Positions 4,979-5,257 of a stretch of 5,257 nucleotides of DNA are shown in pieces. Position numbers and translations under genes: made by a program. The first letter of the stretch is position 1. Every line of letters starts with the position of its first letter. Source of the DNA: an uncultured Roseburia sp. (lineage in GTDB: Bacteria; Bacillota; Clostridia; Lachnospirales; Lachnospiraceae). The stretch lies in NCBI GenBank assembly GCA_905206195.1, contig CAJLGN010000133.1:1-5257 (forward strand). Direction: 5' to 3'. The notes beneath the pieces are model-generated. The model ran no database searches, was not told the DNA's origin, and was given only the letters and a program-made list of their open reading frames with translations.

Positions 4979-5257
4979 ATGCAGACAGTGTAATATCGAA
5001 ATATTGGATGAGACCGAGCGGTGTCCTCTCTGTAAATCAGTGTTGAAGCAGACGGTAGCAGTGGAGAATATGTACCCGAATGTCCGGACTAAGACACGCA
5101 AGTTGATGTTCGCCAGCAATATCTATCTGTTCTGCGCGATTTTGGTGGAGGCCCTGCTCGTGTATATCAATGTGGTCTCGGAATCACACACGTGGTGGAG
5201 TCTGATCACGGGGTTTAGCTTTTTTTACGGCTATATGTTGATCCGCTATGCAATCCT
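4971..5257 (+). CDS. Zinc-ribbon membrane protein (5' part, DUF6320-like)
   Basis: The first 95 residues are visible and the frame runs off the window. Residues 4-21 form a zinc ribbon with paired cysteines: CRQC (4-7) and CPLC (18-21), ten residues apart. A polar linker (22-46) leads to hydrophobic segments at about 47-69 and 77-95, probably the first two membrane helices. The arrangement resembles the DUF6320 family of Clostridia, an assignment made from memory and therefore tentative. ATG 4971 has GGAG (4961-4964) six bases upstream and overlaps the acyltransferase stop, so the two are made from one message in a coupled way. The cytoplasmic zinc ribbon could recruit the acyltransferase or its substrate to the membrane. 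No enzymatic motif is visible in the available part. Confidence 0.85.
   Translation, partial: MSRCRQCNIEILDETERCPLCKSVLKQTVAVENMYPNVRTKTRKLMFASNIYLFCAILVEALLVYINVVSESHTWWSLITGFSFFYGYMLIRYAI

Noticed and set aside
4475..5119. Minus-strand 214-codon frame over the acyltransferase end and zinc-ribbon gene
   Set aside because: The plus strand is clearly coding here in two overlapping genes with good start signals, and the minus frame has no recognisable feature.

Overview
The window looks like chromosomal DNA of a Gram-positive Firmicute, most likely a gut Clostridia of the Lachnospiraceae type. This is an inference from base composition, AGGAGG-like ribosome binding sites, sigma-A style promoters and the kinds of protein encoded. 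No rRNA, tRNA, insertion sequence, CRISPR array or integrase is visible.

Layout. (1) Positions 1-584 (+) hold the 3' part of a zinc-dependent N-acetylmuramoyl-L-alanine amidase (Amidase_3); its start lies outside the window. (2) Positions 585-954 have no large gene. They hold a strong promoter and a leader of about 316 nt with two tiny overlapping reading frames and a hairpin followed by a short T run, which together look like a translation-coupled transcription attenuator. (3) Positions 955-2478 (+) encode an ABC-F ATPase of the Lsa/CplR type, a ribosome-protection (antibiotic resistance) factor. Antibiotic-controlled attenuation would fit such a gene. (4) Positions 2507-3422 (-) form a two-gene operon converging on the ABC-F gene: a PadR-family repressor and, one base after its stop, a membrane protein with a cytoplasmic N-terminal domain resembling the HAAS/DUF1700/DUF1048 partners of PadR genes. 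(5) Positions 3423-3631 are a divergent control region. It has a padR promoter overlain by a perfect 33-bp palindrome, copies of a TTGTAAT-type motif, and a second, outward-facing promoter. (6) Positions 3632-5257 (+) hold a stand-alone condensation/alcohol-acetyltransferase-fold enzyme. Its last codons overlap the start of a zinc-ribbon membrane protein that runs off the window.

How they may work together. The PadR regulator probably represses its own operon through the palindrome and may also act on the divergent acyltransferase operon. The acyltransferase and the zinc-ribbon membrane protein are translationally coupled, so they probably act together, perhaps on a lipid or other membrane-associated acceptor; the substrate cannot be read from the sequence. 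The ABC-F gene appears to be an independent unit with its own inducible control. The two most interesting parts are the ABC-F leader and the palindromic divergent region with the uncharacterised acyltransferase/zinc-ribbon pair.
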